Source of the DNA: Psychroserpens ponticola
GTDB lineage: Bacteria; Bacteroidota; Bacteroidia; Flavobacteriales; Flavobacteriaceae
DNA: 64,000 bases
Direction: 5' to 3'
Assembly: GCF_023556315.2 (NCBI RefSeq)
Contig: NZ_CP116221.1
Coordinates: forward strand, 2,181,001-2,245,000
Below, in pieces: positions 53,723-62,709 of this stretch; positions within the stretch are counted from its first letter, which is position 1, and the number at the start of each line of letters is the position of its first letter. The notes under the pieces are model-generated. The model was not told the DNA's origin, did no database searches, and saw only the letters and a list, made by a program, of their open reading frames with translations. Made by a program: the position numbers and the translations under genes.

Positions 53723-55264
53723 ATGAATACCAAAATAAAAACCCTTAACGACAAACTTAAACTTTCCAAATTAGGAGGTGGACAAAAACGTATTGATAAA
53801 CAACATCAAAAGAAAAAACTAACCGCTAGAGAGCGTGTGCTATATCTTTTAGATGAAGGCTCTTTTGAAGAAATTGGTGCTTTGGTAACCCATAGAACAA
53901 AAGACTTTGGCATGGAAAAGCAAAAATTTTATGGTGATGGTGTGGTTACTGGATATGGAACCGTTGACGGAAGATTAATTTATGTATTTGCTCAAGATTT
54001 TACTGTATTTGGTGGTTCTCTATCTGAAACACATGCCGAAAAGATTTGCAAAATCATGGATATGGCTGTTAATGTTGGTGCTCCAATAATTGGTTTGAAT
54101 GATTCTGGAGGTGCTCGAATTCAAGAAGGTGTGCGTTCATTAGGTGGCTATGCCGATATTTTTTACAGAAACGTACAGGCTTCTGGTGTAATTCCACAGA
54201 TTTCTGCAATTATGGGACCTTGTGCTGGTGGTGCAGTGTATTCTCCTGCAATGACCGATTTTACACTTATGGTTCAAGATACCAGTTATATGTTCGTTAC
54301 TGGTCCGAATGTTGTAAAAACAGTCACTAATGAAGAAGTCACTAGTGAAGAATTAGGAGGAGCAAGTGTGCATTCTACTAAGTCTGGTGTGGCTCATAAA
54401 ACCTCAGCTAATGATGTTGAATGCTTAGAAGATGTTAAAAAACTACTGAGTTATTTACCTCAGAGTAATAAAGAAACGCCTAAAGATTTAGGGTTTGAAT
54501 TTCAGGAAGAACTGAGAGATAGTTTATCTGATATCGTTCCAGAAAACGCAAACAAACCTTACGATATGCATCAGGTGATTGAAGGCATTATTGATGAAGA
54601 CACATTTTACGAAATTCATAAAGATCATGCCGAAAATATCATTGTTGGTTTTGCACGTTTAGGCGGAAAATCTATTGGTATTGTTGCCAATCAACCTATG
54701 TTTTTAGCAGGTGTTTTAGATGTGAATAGCTCTAAAAAAGCTGCGCGTTTTGTACGTTTTTGTGATTGTTTTAATATTCCGTTATTGGTATTAGAAGATG
54801 TTCCAGGTTTTTTACCAGGAACAGATCAAGAATGGAACGGTATTATTGTACATGGAGCCAAACTCCTTTATGCATTTAGTGAAGCTACAGTACCAAGAGT
54901 GACTGTTATTACAAGAAAAGCTTATGGAGGAGCTTACGATGTAATGAATTCTAAACATATTGGAGCAGACATGAACTTTGCTTGGCCTAACGCTGAAATT
55001 GCTGTGATGGGAGCCAAAGGTGCTGCCGAAATTATATTCAAACGTGAAATTAATGCTTCTGAAGATCCTGAAGCCAAATGGAAAGAAAAAGAAGCCGAAT
55101 ATGCTGAATTGTTTGCAAATCCTTATAGTGCTTCAGAAAGAGGTTTTATTGACGAGGTCATTCTTCCGAAGAACACAAGACGGAAATTAATCAAAGCCTT
55201 TTCAATGTTAGAAAATAAAGATGTAAAGAAGCCTAATCGCAAGCATGGAAATATTCCGTTGTAA
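53723..55264 (+). CDS. Acyl-CoA carboxylase carboxyltransferase (propionyl-CoA carboxylase beta-like)
   Basis: The 513-residue carboxyltransferase transfers CO2 from carboxybiotin to an acyl-CoA. Oxyanion-hole glycines are in [15 protein letters not shown] and [12 protein letters not shown] in the N half, and [14 protein letters not shown] in the C half. The sequence resembles propionyl-CoA carboxylase beta more than methylcrotonyl-CoA carboxylase, so conversion of propionyl-CoA to methylmalonyl-CoA is the likely reaction. It is the last gene of the three-gene operon. Confidence 0.92.
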   Translation: MNTKIKTLNDKLKLSKLGGGQKRIDKQHQKKKLTARERVLYLLDEGSFEEIGALVTHRTKDFGMEKQKFYGDGVVTGYGTVDGRLIYVFAQDFTVFGGSLSETHAEKICKIMDMAVNVGAPIIGLNDSGGARIQEGVRSLGGYADIFYRNVQASGVIPQISAIMGPCAGGAVYSPAMTDFTLMVQDTSYMFVTGPNVVKTVTNEEVTSEELGGASVHSTKSGVAHKTSANDVECLEDVKKLLSYLPQSNKETPKDLGFEFQEELRDSLSDIVPENANKPYDMHQVIEGIIDEDTFYEIHKDHAENIIVGFARLGGKSIGIVANQPMFLAGVLDVNSSKKAARFVRFCDCFNIPLLVLEDVPGFLPGTDQEWNGIIVHGAKLLYAFSEATVPRVTVITRKAYGGAYDVMNSKHIGADMNFAWPNAEIAVMGAKGAAEIIFKREINASEDPEAKWKEKEAEYAELFANPYSASERGFIDEVILPKNTRRKLIKAFSMLENKDVKKPNRKHGNIPL

Positions 55265-55265
55265 A

Positions 55266-55292
55266 ATTCCTGCGCAGGCAGGAATCTCATAA
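55266..55292. repeat. Short palindromic element (ATTCCTGC family)
   Basis: ATTCCTGC-GCAG-GCAGGAAT is a perfect 8-bp hairpin followed by CTCAT, directly after the carboxyltransferase stop. No T run follows, so it is more like a repeat element than a terminator. A related copy lies at 62677-62705. Confidence 0.6.
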
Positions 55293-55372
55293 CTATAAAC
55301 TATTAATAAAAATAGGTCAAAAATCTAAAGTCTTTAAAGCAAAAAAGGAATTTCAAATGATTTTTATAGAAA

Positions 55373-55906
55373 CTAAACATCAAACACGCGACCGTAATAA
55401 TTTAAATCTACTATGTCTCCTTTGGTAGTTCTATAGTCTTTACGAATGGTGCCTTCGAGTTCAAATCCGTTTTTTAGTATTACAGCAATACTACCTTTAT
55501 TTCGACTTCCTGCTCTGCATAAAAGTTTGACGAACTTATACTGCTTTACGATATGATCGACAACCAATTTAGTAGCTTCAGTCACGATGCCTTTCCCTTC
55601 GTAATTACCATCTATAAAAGAACCCAATTCTGCTTTTGGCACATTCAAATCGATATTCTTTACATCTACTAATCCAACAAATTCATTAGTTTCAATATCT
55701 GTAATCATATAAGGCAAATAGCTTTTATTTTCAATCCGCTTCTGAATGTCAACACAGTAGTTTTCAGTAGTTTCTAGCGTTAAGGTTTTAGAAACCGTTC
55801 CAGCAAAGAAATCTTCTAAACGTGGTCTATTAGTATCAATTAAATTGAAAAATGCTTCGCTTTCATTGGCTTGAAGTAGATTAATTTTATAGTGATCAAA
55901 AGTCAT
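55373..55906 (-). CDS. GNAT-family N-acetyltransferase (RimJ/RimL-like)
   Basis: The 177-residue protein has the layout of RimJ/RimL-type acetyltransferases. Evidence includes the strand FVGLVDVKNID, the acyl-CoA-binding stretch around IDGNYEGKGIVTEATKLVVDHI, and the late RAGSRNKGSIAVILKNGFELEGTIRKDY segment. Its acceptor (ribosomal protein, other protein or small molecule) is unknown. It follows the DinB gene after 3 nt on the same strand. Confidence 0.87.
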   Translation of the reverse strand: MTFDHYKINLLQANESEAFFNLIDTNRPRLEDFFAGTVSKTLTLETTENYCVDIQKRIENKSYLPYMITDIETNEFVGLVDVKNIDLNVPKAELGSFIDGNYEGKGIVTEATKLVVDHIVKQYKFVKLLCRAGSRNKGSIAVILKNGFELEGTIRKDYRTTKGDIVDLNYYGRVFDV

Positions 55907-55909
55907 AAT

Positions 55910-56356
55910 TTACTTGTCTAAAAGTCGTCTATGATAATTTATTTGTCCAAGATGATACGATAAATGCGTACTTAGATGTACCAAGAAAAACGCAGTCGTC
56001 ATAGGTTCTTTAAAAACTTGATGCGTATAGTCTTTTTGTAAATCATCTTCAGTAATTTGTTTTAGTATTTGCGATACCATAACGCTTGCGTCATCTACCT
56101 GTTGTATTAAATCTTCTCGAGGAATATCTTTTAAAGAAAACTCGAGTTCTCGTTCTCTTACATATCCTGAATTACCTAAACCAGCTCCAATAAAATGATT
56201 TAAGTTTCCAATAAGATGTAAACATAAATTACCTGCGGAATTTGTAATTCCTTCTGGAGTTAACCACATGCTCTCCTCTTCATTATAAAGTTCAATTTCC
56301 TTTTTTAAAGCGTTTAAATCTCTATCGAATAATTTAATTAATGTATCTGTTAGCAT
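55910..56356 (-). CDS. DinB-like four-helix protein
   Basis: The 148-residue protein is predicted to be all-helical with the DinB/DUF664-type histidine triad: LCLHLIGNLNHFIG near residue 45, then LVHLSTHLSYHLGQINYHRR near 125-143. These residues bind a metal in homologues, some of which are thiol-dependent transferases. Function here is unknown. It is cotranscribed with the downstream acetyltransferase gene. Confidence 0.83.
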   Translation of the reverse strand: MLTDTLIKLFDRDLNALKKEIELYNEEESMWLTPEGITNSAGNLCLHLIGNLNHFIGAGLGNSGYVRERELEFSLKDIPREDLIQQVDDASVMVSQILKQITEDDLQKDYTHQVFKEPMTTAFFLVHLSTHLSYHLGQINYHRRLLDK

Positions 56357-56403
56357 TGGTTTCTATTTTAGTATTCTATAAATTTATTTAAAATATATTA
56401 AAT

Positions 56404-56506
56404 TCGTCAATTCGAATAAATTTTACGATTAGAAATAAGTGAAACTTGTATCAAGAATAAGTTCTCGTTACGATTTTTCATACTACAAAATCACTCGAAC
56501 TGACGC
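56404..56506. repeat. Degenerate REP-like element
   Basis: CGTCAATTCGAATAA near 56404 and the complement of TCACTCGAACTGACG at 56491-56505 are the two outer arms of the family. The centre contains GTATCAAGAATAAGTTCTCG. It lies between the MsbA-like and DinB genes. Confidence 0.55.
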
Positions 56507-56541
56507 TTCATAATATTCATGAATTCACAACTCACAACAAG

Positions 56542-58311
56542 TTAAATCTTAGCCTGATACGTGTACAAATCAAAGTATCGACCTTCAGTTGCTATGAGTT
56601 CATCATGAGTGCCACGTTCGGCTATTTTTCCGTTTTCAATAACCAAAATTTGATCTGCTTTACGAATGGTACTCAATCGATGCGCAATAACAATGGTTGT
56701 TCTATTTTTTGTCAATTCTCCTAAACTCTTTTGAATAAGCGCTTCACTTTCTGTATCCAAATTAGACGTCGCTTCATCTAGAATAATGATTTTAGGATCA
56801 GCCAAAATAGCTCTAGCAATGGCAATCCGTTGTCTTTGCCCACCAGATAACTTAACACCTCTTTCTCCTATCATCGTTTCTAAACCATCATCAAAACGGT
56901 CTGTAAATTCATTGACATAAGCGGCTTTTACTGCTGCTTGCACTTGTGCTTCGGAAGCATTAGGTCTTGGGAACATAATATTCTCACGAATGGTACCTTC
57001 AAACAAAAATTCATCTTGCAAGACGACACCTAAATGTTGTCTGAAACTTTTTAAATTCACTTGAGACAAATCTTTTCCATCAATGGTAATTTGTCCTGAT
57101 TTCGGATTCAAAAATGTTGCCGACAATCCTGCAATAGTAGATTTTCCTGAGCCAGAACTTCCTACTAAGGCAACCACAGAGCCAGATTCAGCTTTAAAAT
57201 TAATATTGTGTAATACAGGTTTTCCTTCTTCATATGCAAAAGAGACATCGCTAAATTCTAATTCACCATTAAAATCTTGAAGTTCTATACTTCGATTTGT
57301 ATCATCTTCTTCCGCAGCCATATTCATCAATTCTTCTGTACGATCTAAACCTGCTAATGCTTCGGTTAACTGACTTCCAATATTACTCATTTGCACAATT
57401 GGCGCAATCATAAAACCTAACACCAACGTAAAAAACAGAAAATCACCTGTCGTCATTTCTCCTAAGATCATATAATAACCACCAATTCCCATAATTCCTG
57501 TTGTGACAACTCCAATTAAAAAAGTCGATGAACTGGTCATTAAGGCTGTAGCTGTTAGACTTTTCTTTACGTTTTGATAGAGTCTATCAACCCCTTTTTC
57601 GAAGATTTTGTTTTCTTGATCTTCTGCATTAAAGGCTTTAATAACACGAACGCCTGCTAAGGTTTCCGTTAAACGACCTGTAACCTCAGCATTAATTTTT
57701 CCTCTGCTTCTAAAAATCGGACGAATATATTTGAAGGCTTTCAAGGCAATAATTCCGAAGATAGACAAAGGTACAAACACAAAAAGCGTCATCCATGCAT
57801 TGAGTTTTATCAGAATAATTAAGGATACAATTGCTGTAAAACTTCCGCCTACTAATTGTACTAATCCTGTACCAATAAGATTACGAACACCTTCAACGTC
57901 TGTCATAATTCGTGAGACTAAAGCACCTGATTTGGTGTTATCAAAAAAACTAATGGGTAAAGACAAGACTTTCTTTTGCACTTGTGCGCGTAATTCACTA
58001 ATTAAATATTGTGCTTGCACGCTTAGTATTTTTGTTAATAAAAAAGAGGTCACAGCTTGCACTGTAATTGCACAAATAACAATAATAATAAGTGTCCATA
58101 AAGCACTCGAATCACCATTTGGTACCACATCATCTAACAACACTTTACTTTGCCATGGTAAAATTAAACCAGATAAACTTCTAATAACAATTAGCAACAA
58201 ACCTATAAAAACGAGGTTTCTTCGTGGCCAAATAATCGTTTTAAAGGCTTGTTTTAAAGTCACCTTTGGATTTTTAGTATCTGATTTATCTGTAGTTTTT
58301 AAATGTTGCAT
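56542..58311 (-). CDS. ABC exporter, fused membrane and ATPase domains (MsbA-like)
   Basis: The 589-residue half-transporter has an N-terminal six-helix membrane domain (about 30-330) and a C-terminal ATPase (about 350-589) with Walker A GSSGSGKST, signature LSGGQRQRIAIARA, Walker B IIILDEATSNLD and the switch histidine in VIAHRLST. It works as a homodimer or heterodimer to export lipids or drugs; the substrate cannot be assigned. It is divergent from the Bcr/CflA transporter gene across 121 bp. Confidence 0.93.
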   Translation of the reverse strand: MQHLKTTDKSDTKNPKVTLKQAFKTIIWPRRNLVFIGLLLIVIRSLSGLILPWQSKVLLDDVVPNGDSSALWTLIIIVICAITVQAVTSFLLTKILSVQAQYLISELRAQVQKKVLSLPISFFDNTKSGALVSRIMTDVEGVRNLIGTGLVQLVGGSFTAIVSLIILIKLNAWMTLFVFVPLSIFGIIALKAFKYIRPIFRSRGKINAEVTGRLTETLAGVRVIKAFNAEDQENKIFEKGVDRLYQNVKKSLTATALMTSSSTFLIGVVTTGIMGIGGYYMILGEMTTGDFLFFTLVLGFMIAPIVQMSNIGSQLTEALAGLDRTEELMNMAAEEDDTNRSIELQDFNGELEFSDVSFAYEEGKPVLHNINFKAESGSVVALVGSSGSGKSTIAGLSATFLNPKSGQITIDGKDLSQVNLKSFRQHLGVVLQDEFLFEGTIRENIMFPRPNASEAQVQAAVKAAYVNEFTDRFDDGLETMIGERGVKLSGGQRQRIAIARAILADPKIIILDEATSNLDTESEALIQKSLGELTKNRTTIVIAHRLSTIRKADQILVIENGKIAERGTHDELIATEGRYFDLYTYQAKI

Positions 58312-58420
58312 CGTTCTAATTTATGATACAAAGATACACTTGATATTGGTACGCTGTTTTTTCCAAAAGTCAATGTTTTGTTAATTCATTTTATAAGGTC
58401 GTACGCACTTCCTTTTCTCG

Positions 58421-58428
58421 TACTTTTG
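58421..58428 (+). promoter_or_regulatory. Candidate -7 box immediately before the Bcr/CflA gene
   Basis: TACTTTTG matches TAnnTTTG exactly and ends 4 nt before the ATG at 58433, the same geometry as at the PrsW-type gene. This would give an mRNA with little or no leader. A -33 TTG at the usual distance is absent. Confidence 0.35.
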
Positions 58429-58432
58429 CGGC

Positions 58433-59638
58433 ATGCAAAATAAGCCTACATTTAAAGTCGAATTTATTGCACTCATGGCATCGTTGATGTCAATTGTTGC
58501 TTTATCTATTGATGCATTATTACCTGCTTTACCAGAAGTTGGCAAAGCTCTTGGTGTAACGAATCCTAGTGATAATCAGCTATTGATTACCATGATCTTT
58601 TTAGGTTTAGGCTTCGGACAATTAATCTTCGGTCCTTTGTCTGATAGTTTCGGACGAAAACCTATGGTTTATTTTGGATTTGCTGTTTTTGTGATTGCTA
58701 GTATTATTTGTGTGACTACCAATAGCTTTGAAGTAATGATTGTTGGTCGTATCCTTCAAGGTGTTGGTCTCTCCTCACCTCGTACGATTGCCATTGCCAT
58801 GACGCGTGATACTTATAGTGGTGACTTTATGGCGAAAGTGTTATCTATTATTGTGATGTTTTTTATTCTCGTACCAATTGTTGCACCAACCTTTGGTTTA
58901 TGGTTACTACACATTTTTAATTGGCAAGCCATTTTTAATGCCAATTTACTCATAGGACTACTTATCATTTTATGGTTTTGGAAACGACAACCCGAAACCT
59001 TAAAAGACGAGAATCGAATTAAATTCTCGCCTGCCATTTTTATTACAGGTACAAAAGAATTTTTACGACATAAAGAAGCTGTGGCAATTACCCTTGTTTC
59101 AGGGTTTATAACAGGATCATTTATGGTGTATTTAAGCACGTCTCAACACATCTTTCAAGAGCAATATGCATTGGGCGATTTGTTTCCTTATATATTTGCC
59201 AGTACAGCCTTTTCAGTGGGATTTGCGACGTTTACAAATAGTAGACTTGTGATTCGCTTTGGATCGTTTAATATTGCATATTATGCTACGATTGCCTATG
59301 CGGTTATTTCATTAATATATGTGATATTATTTCACTCCGGAAATAACCCAAGTATTGGGATCTTGATTACTTTCTTTTTAATACAGTTTTTTGCTATTGG
59401 TTTTCTCTTCGGAAATTTACGTTCACTTGCTATGGAGCCCTTAGGCCATATTGCTGGTATTGGTTCTGCTATTAATGGGTTTGTGTCTACGGTTATGGCT
59501 GTGCCTATTGCTAATTTTATTGGTGGCTTTGTGAAGACGTCTGTGTTACCTCTTTTTATTGGGTTTTCTGTTTTTGGAATCTTGTCGTTAGTAATATTTT
59601 TATGGCTGAAACGGAGACGAGTTGATTTAAAATGTTAA
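58433..59638 (+). CDS. Bcr/CflA-family multidrug MFS transporter
   Basis: The 401-residue protein has about 12 hydrophobic segments. The MFS motif A region is FGPLSDSFGRKPM (about 63-75), and the VGRILQGVGLSSPRTIAIAMTRD segment is typical of drug:H+ antiporters of the Bcr/CflA group. It likely exports small toxic molecules using the proton gradient; the substrate is unknown. It is followed by a strong terminator shared with the convergent GEVED gene. Confidence 0.92.
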   Translation: MQNKPTFKVEFIALMASLMSIVALSIDALLPALPEVGKALGVTNPSDNQLLITMIFLGLGFGQLIFGPLSDSFGRKPMVYFGFAVFVIASIICVTTNSFEVMIVGRILQGVGLSSPRTIAIAMTRDTYSGDFMAKVLSIIVMFFILVPIVAPTFGLWLLHIFNWQAIFNANLLIGLLIILWFWKRQPETLKDENRIKFSPAIFITGTKEFLRHKEAVAITLVSGFITGSFMVYLSTSQHIFQEQYALGDLFPYIFASTAFSVGFATFTNSRLVIRFGSFNIAYYATIAYAVISLIYVILFHSGNNPSIGILITFFLIQFFAIGFLFGNLRSLAMEPLGHIAGIGSAINGFVSTVMAVPIANFIGGFVKTSVLPLFIGFSVFGILSLVIFLWLKRRRVDLKC

Positions 59639-59674
59639 GTTACTTTCGTCTTTCGAACAACTTTTTAACAAAAC

Positions 59675-59709
59675 AAAACTGAATAACAATAGAATGGTTA
59701 TTCAGTTTT
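59675..59709. terminator. Terminator between the MFS and GEVED genes
   Basis: Perfect 13-bp hairpin, AAAACTGAATAAC opposite GTTATTCAGTTTT, with a 9-nt loop, between convergent genes. It has T-rich ends on both strands. Confidence 0.8.
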
Positions 59710-59742
59710 AATACTGGTCTAAAATATTTCATTAAGCGACTT

Positions 59743-61083
59743 TTATTGCTTTATAATTTTTAAGGTATGTACTGCTTCTTCCGAAAATAACTTCACAATA
59801 TAAGTTCCTATAGCTAGTGACGATAGGTCTAATTGTAAAGTTGCTGAAGCTGTTTCTTCAACAAACACTTCTTGTCCAACAAGATTATAAATCTTTACAG
59901 CACTTAGTACAGAATTGTAATTTACATTTAAAACATCTTTTGCAGGTATAGGATATACTGCTAAGGCATCAAGCTCAAACTGAGCGACACTTAAAGGCGC
60001 TTCTACCTCAAGAGTAAAATCTAATGCTTGTCCGTAACCGCCAAAAGGTCCAAAACCGAAGGGATAAAACAAAATTCCACAAGGATCTATTTCTGCAGGA
60101 GAATCTGGATCTTGATAGGTTTTTGTGATTCTAATACGTGTAGTTCCTAAAACAGCATTTGTTGGTATAGTAATATCCATAGTGACAGAAACGCCATCGC
60201 TTCCTGTGGAACCTGTAATGGTTCCTATTGAATAGATTTCGCCAGTATCGTCTAAAATGTCATTCTGATTCCAATCAATAAATGCAACAATATCATTGTC
60301 AAAAGCATTACCTCCACTATCGTAAGTGTTTCCTTGTACTTCAAGCGTATAAGTTTCGTCTTGATTTACAGTTATAATCGTTGCTGTTTCATCTATTGAA
60401 ACAGAAGTTAAATCTGAATTATTGATGGTTGTTCCTCCAAAAGTAACTGTTGTTATTTCTTCTACCAAAACATCTACTTCATCGACAACACAATATGGAA
60501 GAGGAAAAGCAAGTGCTTCTTCAACTTCTAAAGTAAAATCTAAAGCTTGTCCGTAACCTCCATAAGGCCCAAAACCGAATGGGTAAAACAAAATTCCACA
60601 AGGATCTATTTCCGCAGGAGAATCTGGATCTTGATAGATTTTTGTGATTCTAATACGTGTAGTTCCTAAAACAGCATCAGTTGGTATAATAATATCCATA
60701 CTCACAGTAGTACCATCATTCCCAGTGGAACCTGTAATAGTTCCTATTTGATAGATTTCGCCTACATCATCTAAAATATCATTCTGGTTCCAATCTATAA
60801 ATGCAACAATATCATTGTCAAAAGCATTACCTCCACTATCGTAAGTGTTTCCTTGTACTTCAAGCGTATAAGTTTCGTCTTGATTTACAGTTATAATCGT
60901 TGCTGTTTCATCAACTGAAAGTGATAATAAATCAGTATTATTGATTGTTGTTCCTCCAAAAGCAACAGTTGTAATTTCTTCTACAGATGTATCTGCCTCA
61001 TCAACAACACAATATGGGCTAGGAAAAGACTGTGCTTGAACTGTTAAAGTTAATAATGTAAGTACGAGTGTAATTTTCTTCAT
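59743..61083 (-). CDS. Secreted protein with two GEVED domains and T9SS sorting domain
   Basis: The product is 446 residues, with a signal peptide (MKKITLVLTLLTLTVQAQ) and two near-identical copies of a region of about 173 residues. Each copy contains the GEVED pattern (NDIVAFIDWNQNDILDD.GEIY) and the tail CGILFYPFGFGP.GGYGQALDF. A T9SS type A sorting domain forms the C-terminus (about 375-446). The duplication is also visible in DNA with an offset of 519 bp. GEVED domains occur in many secreted Bacteroidota proteins and are probably carbohydrate- or protein-binding; the role here is unknown. Confidence 0.88.
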   Translation of the reverse strand: MKKITLVLTLLTLTVQAQSFPSPYCVVDEADTSVEEITTVAFGGTTINNTDLLSLSVDETATIITVNQDETYTLEVQGNTYDSGGNAFDNDIVAFIDWNQNDILDDVGEIYQIGTITGSTGNDGTTVSMDIIIPTDAVLGTTRIRITKIYQDPDSPAEIDPCGILFYPFGFGPYGGYGQALDFTLEVEEALAFPLPYCVVDEVDVLVEEITTVTFGGTTINNSDLTSVSIDETATIITVNQDETYTLEVQGNTYDSGGNAFDNDIVAFIDWNQNDILDDTGEIYSIGTITGSTGSDGVSVTMDITIPTNAVLGTTRIRITKTYQDPDSPAEIDPCGILFYPFGFGPFGGYGQALDFTLEVEAPLSVAQFELDALAVYPIPAKDVLNVNYNSVLSAVKIYNLVGQEVFVEETASATLQLDLSSLAIGTYIVKLFSEEAVHTLKIIKQ

Positions 61084-61166
61084 AAATTCTTAAAGTTTGA
61101 TTGATTACACAAGGTATTAAAATAAAACACATTAACCGTTGAAGTATTCGTTTTTAACAGTATAGG

Positions 61167-61313
61167 CTACTCTTCTTTAGCCTTTTTAATAATCGCTTTT
61201 AAACGTTCTTTTCTTGTTGCCGCCTCAGATTTGAGTTTATTCTTTTTTTGAGCTATGAGCTTAGAGTGCTTGGCTTTATTGTTTCCGTTTTTTTGACCTT
61301 TGGGTTTTGGCAT
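61167..61313 (-). CDS. 48-residue lysine-rich basic protein
   Basis: A short frame starting ATG at 61313 encodes MPKPKGQKNGNNKAKHSKLI followed by a lysine/arginine-rich helical part ending KKAKEE. It lies 19 nt downstream of the RlmI-like gene on the same strand, so it is probably translated from the same mRNA. About a third of its residues are lysine or arginine, which suggests RNA or ribosome binding, but that is inference. I believe similar short proteins are conserved in Flavobacteriia. Coding is supported by position and composition only. Confidence 0.6.
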   Translation of the reverse strand: MPKPKGQKNGNNKAKHSKLIAQKKNKLKSEAATRKERLKAIIKKAKEE

Positions 61314-61332
61314 ATCTAAAAAGTATTAATTA

Positions 61333-62562
61333 TCAATCAAAAAATCTATAATAAGCGCATTTAAGATAAGCACCTTCCGGAAATCCAACAGGATGATCTA
61401 CATCATGCTGGGTTTTCTGTTCAATAGAGAATGAACGTTGCTGTTTATGCAAGGTCTGTGCATTAATATCATAAAATGCAGTAGCTGTTACTCGAGAAGA
61501 ACAAGATGCAAGAACTAAAACACCACATTTTGCTGTTAACTGAATTCCTAACTGAGCAAGTTGTGCGTATTTTTTCTTAGCTAAATTGACTTCAGTTTGT
61601 TGTTTCGCAAAACTTGGAGGATCTATAACGACAACATCAAATTGTTTTTTTTCTAAAATAAGCTGTTCTAATAGTTGAAAAGCATCACCAATTAATATTT
61701 TATGATGCCCAGAATGAGGATTTAATTTTCCGTTTTGAAGAGCTATGTCTAAAGCTTGCGAACTAATATCTAAACTAGTGACTTCATTTGCTCCATTAGC
61801 CAAAGCGTGCACTGAAAATCCGCCAGCATAAGAAAACACATCTAGAACCGTTTTGTTTCTACTTAAGAGTCCGACTTGCCTTCTATTCTCACGATGATCC
61901 AAAAAATAACCTGTTTTATGACCTTTAATAACATTTGCTGAAAAGCTAACGCCATGTTCTACAAACTGAACAACTTCACTTATTAAAGTACCAAAAACAA
62001 CTAGTCCATCTTCTAATTGATGCGTCTTTGAGTTTTGCAAACCTCGACTCAAACGAATCACAACCGTTTTACATTTTGAAACTCGAACCAAGCTTTCTAG
62101 AATAGTTTCTAGGAAAGGCAACCATATTTCAGAATAGAGTTTTACGACCAATACTGAAGCATAGACATCTGCAATTAACGAAGGGAATCCGTCATTTTCA
62201 CCAAATAACAAGCGATAGCTATTGGTTTTCGTTTTAAGCAACGGAAGTCTTTTTTGATAGGCATTTTCAATCTTTTTAAAAAAGAAGGCTTCATCAATAG
62301 TTACAGGTTTTGTATCGCTGTAAATCATTTTGATTCGAATTGGAGAATTGGCATCGTATAAGCCTATACCTATCATTTTGTTGGCTCGCTTTCCAAATAT
62401 AATAGCTAAGTCTCCCGATTTTGCATCAGCATTTACCTTTACAATACTATCAGAAAACACCCAAGGATGTCCTTGTTGCACGTAATTTTCTCCTTTAGCT
62501 GTGAGTTTTACGGCTAGGCGTTTGGGTTTGTAATTGGTTTCTATATGTTTTGAAAAAGGCAT
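61333..62562 (-). CDS. Class I SAM-dependent rRNA methyltransferase (RlmI-like)
   Basis: The 409-residue protein has an N-terminal PUA-like RNA-binding domain (about 15-95, with GHPWVFSDSI) and a Rossmann methyltransferase domain with the SAM loop VLDVFSYAGGFSVHAL and the DPPSFAK motif. This is the RlmI/RlmK architecture; RlmI makes 5-methylcytosine in 23S rRNA. Target base is assigned by family only. A 48-residue basic protein is encoded just downstream. Confidence 0.9.
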   Translation of the reverse strand: MPFSKHIETNYKPKRLAVKLTAKGENYVQQGHPWVFSDSIVKVNADAKSGDLAIIFGKRANKMIGIGLYDANSPIRIKMIYSDTKPVTIDEAFFFKKIENAYQKRLPLLKTKTNSYRLLFGENDGFPSLIADVYASVLVVKLYSEIWLPFLETILESLVRVSKCKTVVIRLSRGLQNSKTHQLEDGLVVFGTLISEVVQFVEHGVSFSANVIKGHKTGYFLDHRENRRQVGLLSRNKTVLDVFSYAGGFSVHALANGANEVTSLDISSQALDIALQNGKLNPHSGHHKILIGDAFQLLEQLILEKKQFDVVVIDPPSFAKQQTEVNLAKKKYAQLAQLGIQLTAKCGVLVLASCSSRVTATAFYDINAQTLHKQQRSFSIEQKTQHDVDHPVGFPEGAYLKCAYYRFFD

Positions 62563-62619
62563 TTAGTAAGGTGTGAAATCGTTGCGCAAAGAAACGATAT
62601 TCTTTAATTTAATAGAAAT

Positions 62620-62651
62620 AAAAAACGCAACCATTTCTGATTGCGCTTTTT
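62620..62651 (-). terminator. Terminator of dnaK
   Basis: Hairpin AAAAAGCGCAA opposite TTGCGTTTTTT on the minus strand (one mismatch, 10-nt loop), about 60 nt after the dnaK stop. Confidence 0.7.
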
Positions 62652-62676
62652 CCAAATGTTAAGTAATTATGTTTAT

Positions 62677-62705
62677 GAGATTCCTGCCTTCACAAGAATG
62701 ACACG
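62677..62705. repeat. Short palindromic element (ATTCCTGC family)
   Basis: GAGATTCCTGCCTTCACAAG followed by AATGACACG resembles the element at 55266-55292 with a partly decayed right arm. It sits between dnaK and its terminator. Confidence 0.5.
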
Positions 62706-62709
62706 ATGT

